Of a stretch of DNA of 21,789 bases, positions 19,390 through 21,789 are shown piece by piece. The translations under genes were made by a program, and so were the position numbers. The stretch lies in assembly GCF_000003605.2 (NCBI RefSeq), contig NW_003121421.1:1-21789 (forward strand), read 5' to 3'. The DNA is from Saccoglossus kowalevskii. Lineage: Eukaryota > Hemichordata > Enteropneusta > Harrimaniidae. Every line of letters begins with the position of its first letter. Within the stretch, counting starts at the first letter, position 1. The notes below the pieces were generated by a model. It did not search any database. It had not been told where the DNA came from and saw only the letters and a program-made list of their open reading frames with translations.

Positions 19390-19575
19390 AATTCAACTTG
19401 GAGGTTTTCGCAAAGCACCACCCAGACTATAACACAAGATAAGAAGATTGAAAAAATACCAAAGGATGTCAGATATGTACTAAACAAAGAAAGGTTATGG
19501 CTGATCGTGAGCATATTTATGAGGAAATGGATACAGTAGTTCATTCAGTCCCATACAAATTACAGAAAAGCATCA
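19390..19575 (+). pseudogene. pol: Ty3/Gypsy RNase H tail and linker remnant
   Basis: GGFRKAPPRL followed by a stop and RRLKKY (19400-19459) fits the conserved KAPPRL...LRLQ.YD segment at the end of the gypsy RNase H domain. MADREHIYEEMD (19497-19532), in another frame, fits the ...IAD.LSRA.......EE... linker before the integrase zinc domain. The core of RNase H, with its catalytic acidic residues, is missing: only about 120 bases separate this block from the connection motif, and just a PVL-like scrap lies between. Confidence 0.7.
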
Positions 19576-19654
19576 GGATAAAACATAATGTAAAAATATA
19601 ATAACATAATGATTACATTATTGAAAACTGATCAAATCGTTAAAAACTGAAAAT

Positions 19655-19731
19655 ATAAATCAAGATCTGTAATCTACTGGCTAGGTATGACAAGGGATGG
19701 TGAAGATACACTTCAACGAAAAGTCCTAGTT
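19655..19731 (+). pseudogene. pol: Ty3/Gypsy integrase N-terminal scrap
   Basis: SVIYWLGMTRDGEDT (19666-19710) corresponds to the (A/S)...V(Y/W)WPGM..DIE segment between the His and Cys pairs of the integrase HHCC zinc domain. The expected following cysteine pair is not seen, and no DDE catalytic core follows before the right LTR. The integrase is therefore almost wholly deleted. Confidence 0.7.
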
Positions 19732-19960
19732 CTATAATAATTCATGTATTTCTATTTAGCTTTGACATTATAATTATTTTAGTTTTTAGTTGTTTAATCA
19801 TATAGAATCAATCGTCTTACAAGGATAATGAAAGAACAGTATGCAGTTATCATTCTTTGAAAAAAAAACATTTGAATTACTTACCTGACATTATATCTCC
19901 CCTTGCAATTATTTACTTGATGAATGTTACTCGAATGTTACTAGTTCATAGTAAACACGT
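19732..19960. other. Retroelement 3' internal region
   Basis: AT-rich remainder between the integrase scrap and the right LTR. No env-like frame is seen. A clear polypurine tract is missing immediately before the right LTR; the only purine run is A9 at about 19860-19868, so the tract is lost or too mutated. On the minus strand TCAGGTAAGTAATT (around 19880-19893) is an ideal splice donor, but no open exon of useful length precedes it. Confidence 0.5.
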
Positions 19961-20090
19961 TGTATAGTAAGTATTATATAATGTATTCACGAGTCACTGT
20001 TAAAATATGTTCATGGTAATCTGTATGTCACTAATACTGTAATAATAAACGGTAATAGTTCTGTGATGGAGCATATTACGGAACATCACA
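19961..20090 (+). repeat. Right LTR-like repeat
   Basis: Partner of the left repeat. It keeps TAAGT, ATTCACGAGTC, TATGTT, ACTGTA, ACGGTAATAGTT, TATTAC and AACATCACA in the same order and ends in CA at 20089-20090, where similarity to the left copy stops. It lacks the ~25-bp block seen in the left copy. The start could be as early as TGTTACT at 19936. Confidence 0.75.
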
Positions 20091-21636
20091 AACACTCACA
20101 TTATCTTCAACAAACATAAGACTGTAGTAATTAAAGTTACATTACAATTATTTAACAACGACATGAACTGTATGTAAACCTTTCTGTGTTTATTAACAAT
20201 ATTACTTCAGTACCTGTCCGTCTCCGTAACGTACACCTCCATTAAACTATTATGGCAAATATTCAAGGATTTCGCTAGGAATATATTGTAATCTTTATCT
20301 TTTGAGAAGACCTAATACTGTTTAAATATACAAATAAATATTGCCTGTCTTCGGAGAATCATCGGACCGGATTACGTGACTGGCAAATATTCCCCAAAGA
20401 CCTTGCACACTAATCACGTCTACTAAACCTAGTAAAGACGAATTCATGTGTTCAGGTAAAAATATAAGTGACACACATAGAACTTGGTACACTTGGCGCC
20501 GCAACACTCGGTCGAAATGATTCTGTGATTTTGACTGGGAACACGACCACATAATTGTACCAGATCCCAACGTTCGTTTAATTTCAAGGGGCACAATAAA
20601 GTGCTAATATATTATTACATTATTATTATTACATGTGTATTCTGGCGTAGTGAGTTCCATGTGTTTATATGTGACTCTAATTTATATTAAATTAAACAAC
20701 AGCTGCTAGGATTGATGAAGCTACTTAATCCGACAATAGCATGACCCCCCCCCCGATCATTGCTCAATACGTATGGTTATATTAATTGCAAGTAAGCAGT
20801 ATATTGTAACGTCTGTATTAATAAATTAATTCGAGAAACTCTGTGCTTGAATATATTTATTGGCAACAACTAATGGCGGCCATGCCGTTTCAAGTATACC
20901 ATGATGCTATACAGTCATCACTATTGTAACATATCGAGTGATGTCATAGGTCATACATAAATAATGATATAGAAAATTACATATATGACTGATTTGGACT
21001 GAACATTTGGAGAGGAGTTTAATTGGCATACACTTGTTTTAACATAATTCGAAGGCGCTGATTTCTAATCTGCTGCATGCAAGCTGGAATTTGATGCTCG
21101 ATCTTGAAACGAAAAAAATAGCCTCCTTGTAATCTAAAATCAACACTAAAATCAACAAGGTAAATTTTTACCTGCATTTCATGTTCCAAACAAGCCTGAC
21201 AATCTCATACATATTTGTTTCGCTTTGATCATATTGATCTGGATAATCCAAGAAAACAAAATGGCTACCGTTTATTAAATAATGACCATGTTTTATTCAA
21301 AACTACACTTTGGGAATAGTTTACATAGTTTTTAGTCTGTTATAATTTGAGGAATCTACATCTGGCATTTAAAACAGTGCACATTCCACATATGATTTAA
21401 CTACTTATATATACAAAGTTTAAAAAATGTATCATGGGTTAGCACGTATACAGCAATATGATAAAATTATTGTGCTATTCAATAGATTAACATATTCTAC
21501 AATGAAATCACCAATACTGTCTTTTCTGTGATATAAATCACCAAGTGTGTGTATATTTAGATACAATATATCATATTACAAATATATTATGGTGTATAAA
21601 TTATCTTATGTCAACCTCAATATGACCATCACACAA
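20091..21636. other. AT-rich stretch without recognisable genes
   Basis: A minus-strand frame at 20322-20594 looks slightly more protein-like than most and has moderate GC, but its first ATG is inside (about 76 codons remain) and no family is recognised. A C10 tract lies at 20745-20754. A 12-bp direct duplication (AAAATCAACACT, AAAATCAACAAG) lies near 21136-21159. A possible minus-strand exon at 21172-21238 is weak. Confidence 0.5.
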
Positions 21637-21789
21637 TGATAATATTGAATGCACATCAAGATAATATTGATTATATTTCTCACAACGATACTATTTAATG
21701 CACTTCTGATAGTGATAATATTGAATGCACATCTGACAGTGACAATATTGAATGCACTTTTGATAGTGATAATATTGAATGCACTTCTG
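21637..21789. repeat. 27-bp tandem array running off the window
   Basis: Units begin TGATAATATTGAATGCAC and continue TTCTGATAG or ATCTGACAG. The last three are well conserved and 27 bp apart (about 21713, 21740, 21767), while those before about 21713 are diverged and irregular. The array appears to strengthen toward the window end, so its centre probably lies outside. Confidence 0.9.

Larger units (their letters stand above)
17807..20090 (+). mobile_element. Degraded Ty3/Gypsy LTR retrotransposon
   Basis: Two diverged direct repeats (about 17834-17991 and 19961-20090) enclose gag and pol fragments in the expected order on the + strand: capsid-like Gag, the reverse-transcriptase fingers, active-site region and connection, RNase H tail, and integrase N-terminal region. 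A complete element of this group is usually around 5 kb; this copy is about 2.3 kb, so more than half of the internal region is missing. Frameshifts and stops separate the pieces, and the LTRs have drifted to roughly 70 percent identity in alignable blocks, so the insertion is old and inactive. The protease, most of RNase H and the integrase core were not seen. The order and wording of motifs resemble metazoan gypsy families of the Mag or SURL kind, but the lineage cannot be fixed by eye. Confidence 0.9.

Noticed and set aside
19880-19893. Ideal splice donor on the minus strand inside the retroelement
   Set aside because: All upstream frames on that strand are stopped within a short distance and no acceptor is evident.
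20322-20594. Minus-strand 90-codon frame near the right LTR as an env-like or host gene
   Set aside because: It starts with GTG, it lies outside the LTR and in the opposite orientation, and no family is recognised.

Overview
The window looks like ordinary intergenic or intronic DNA from an animal nuclear genome. It is AT-rich throughout, has no long open frame outside tandem repeats, contains several minisatellites, carries a decayed LTR retrotransposon, and has one short exon-like segment with strong spliceosomal borders. The compact-intron style and the sort of Ty3/Gypsy element would fit a marine invertebrate such as a mollusc, but that placement is inference. Nothing resembles bacterial gene organisation: there are no operons, ribosome-binding sites, tRNA or rRNA genes, or CRISPR arrays.

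Layout. Positions 1-56 hold two identical 28-bp units at the window edge. Positions 57-6214 are AT-rich non-coding DNA with a 24-bp tandem duplication (773-820), a (GGT)n tract, small palindromes and a composite E-box/CRE motif. A 34-bp-arm hairpin lies at 6215-6287. A 60-bp exon candidate on the + strand lies at 7016-7075. Its downstream intron would contain a 31-bp minisatellite (7161-8340) whose units carry 5' splice-site-like GTGAGT motifs. Positions 8669-8867 hold two diverged copies of a ~75-bp segment. Positions 8868-11484 are unassigned. Positions 11485-11843 form a 40-bp array that is itself a dimer of an older ~20-bp repeat. Positions 11844-16290 are unassigned apart from a 98-bp segment with 12-bp inverted ends (14272-14369). 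Positions 16297-16630 hold degenerate repeats and an A20 tract. Positions 16831-17797 form a 30-bp minisatellite of 32 full units with no length change.

A degraded Ty3/Gypsy element on the + strand spans about 17.8-20.09 kb. It has two diverged LTR-like repeats, a possible primer-binding site, a gag remnant in two frames, reverse-transcriptase pieces in several frames, scraps of RNase H and connection regions, and an integrase zinc-region scrap. Most of pol is deleted and the copy is certainly dead. Positions 20091-21636 are unassigned, and 21637-21789 begin a 27-bp repeat array that runs off the window.

The genes do not form a working system. The main biological content is the LTR element fossil, the candidate exon with its unusual intronic minisatellite, and the long hairpin. 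No new defence or metabolic system was found.
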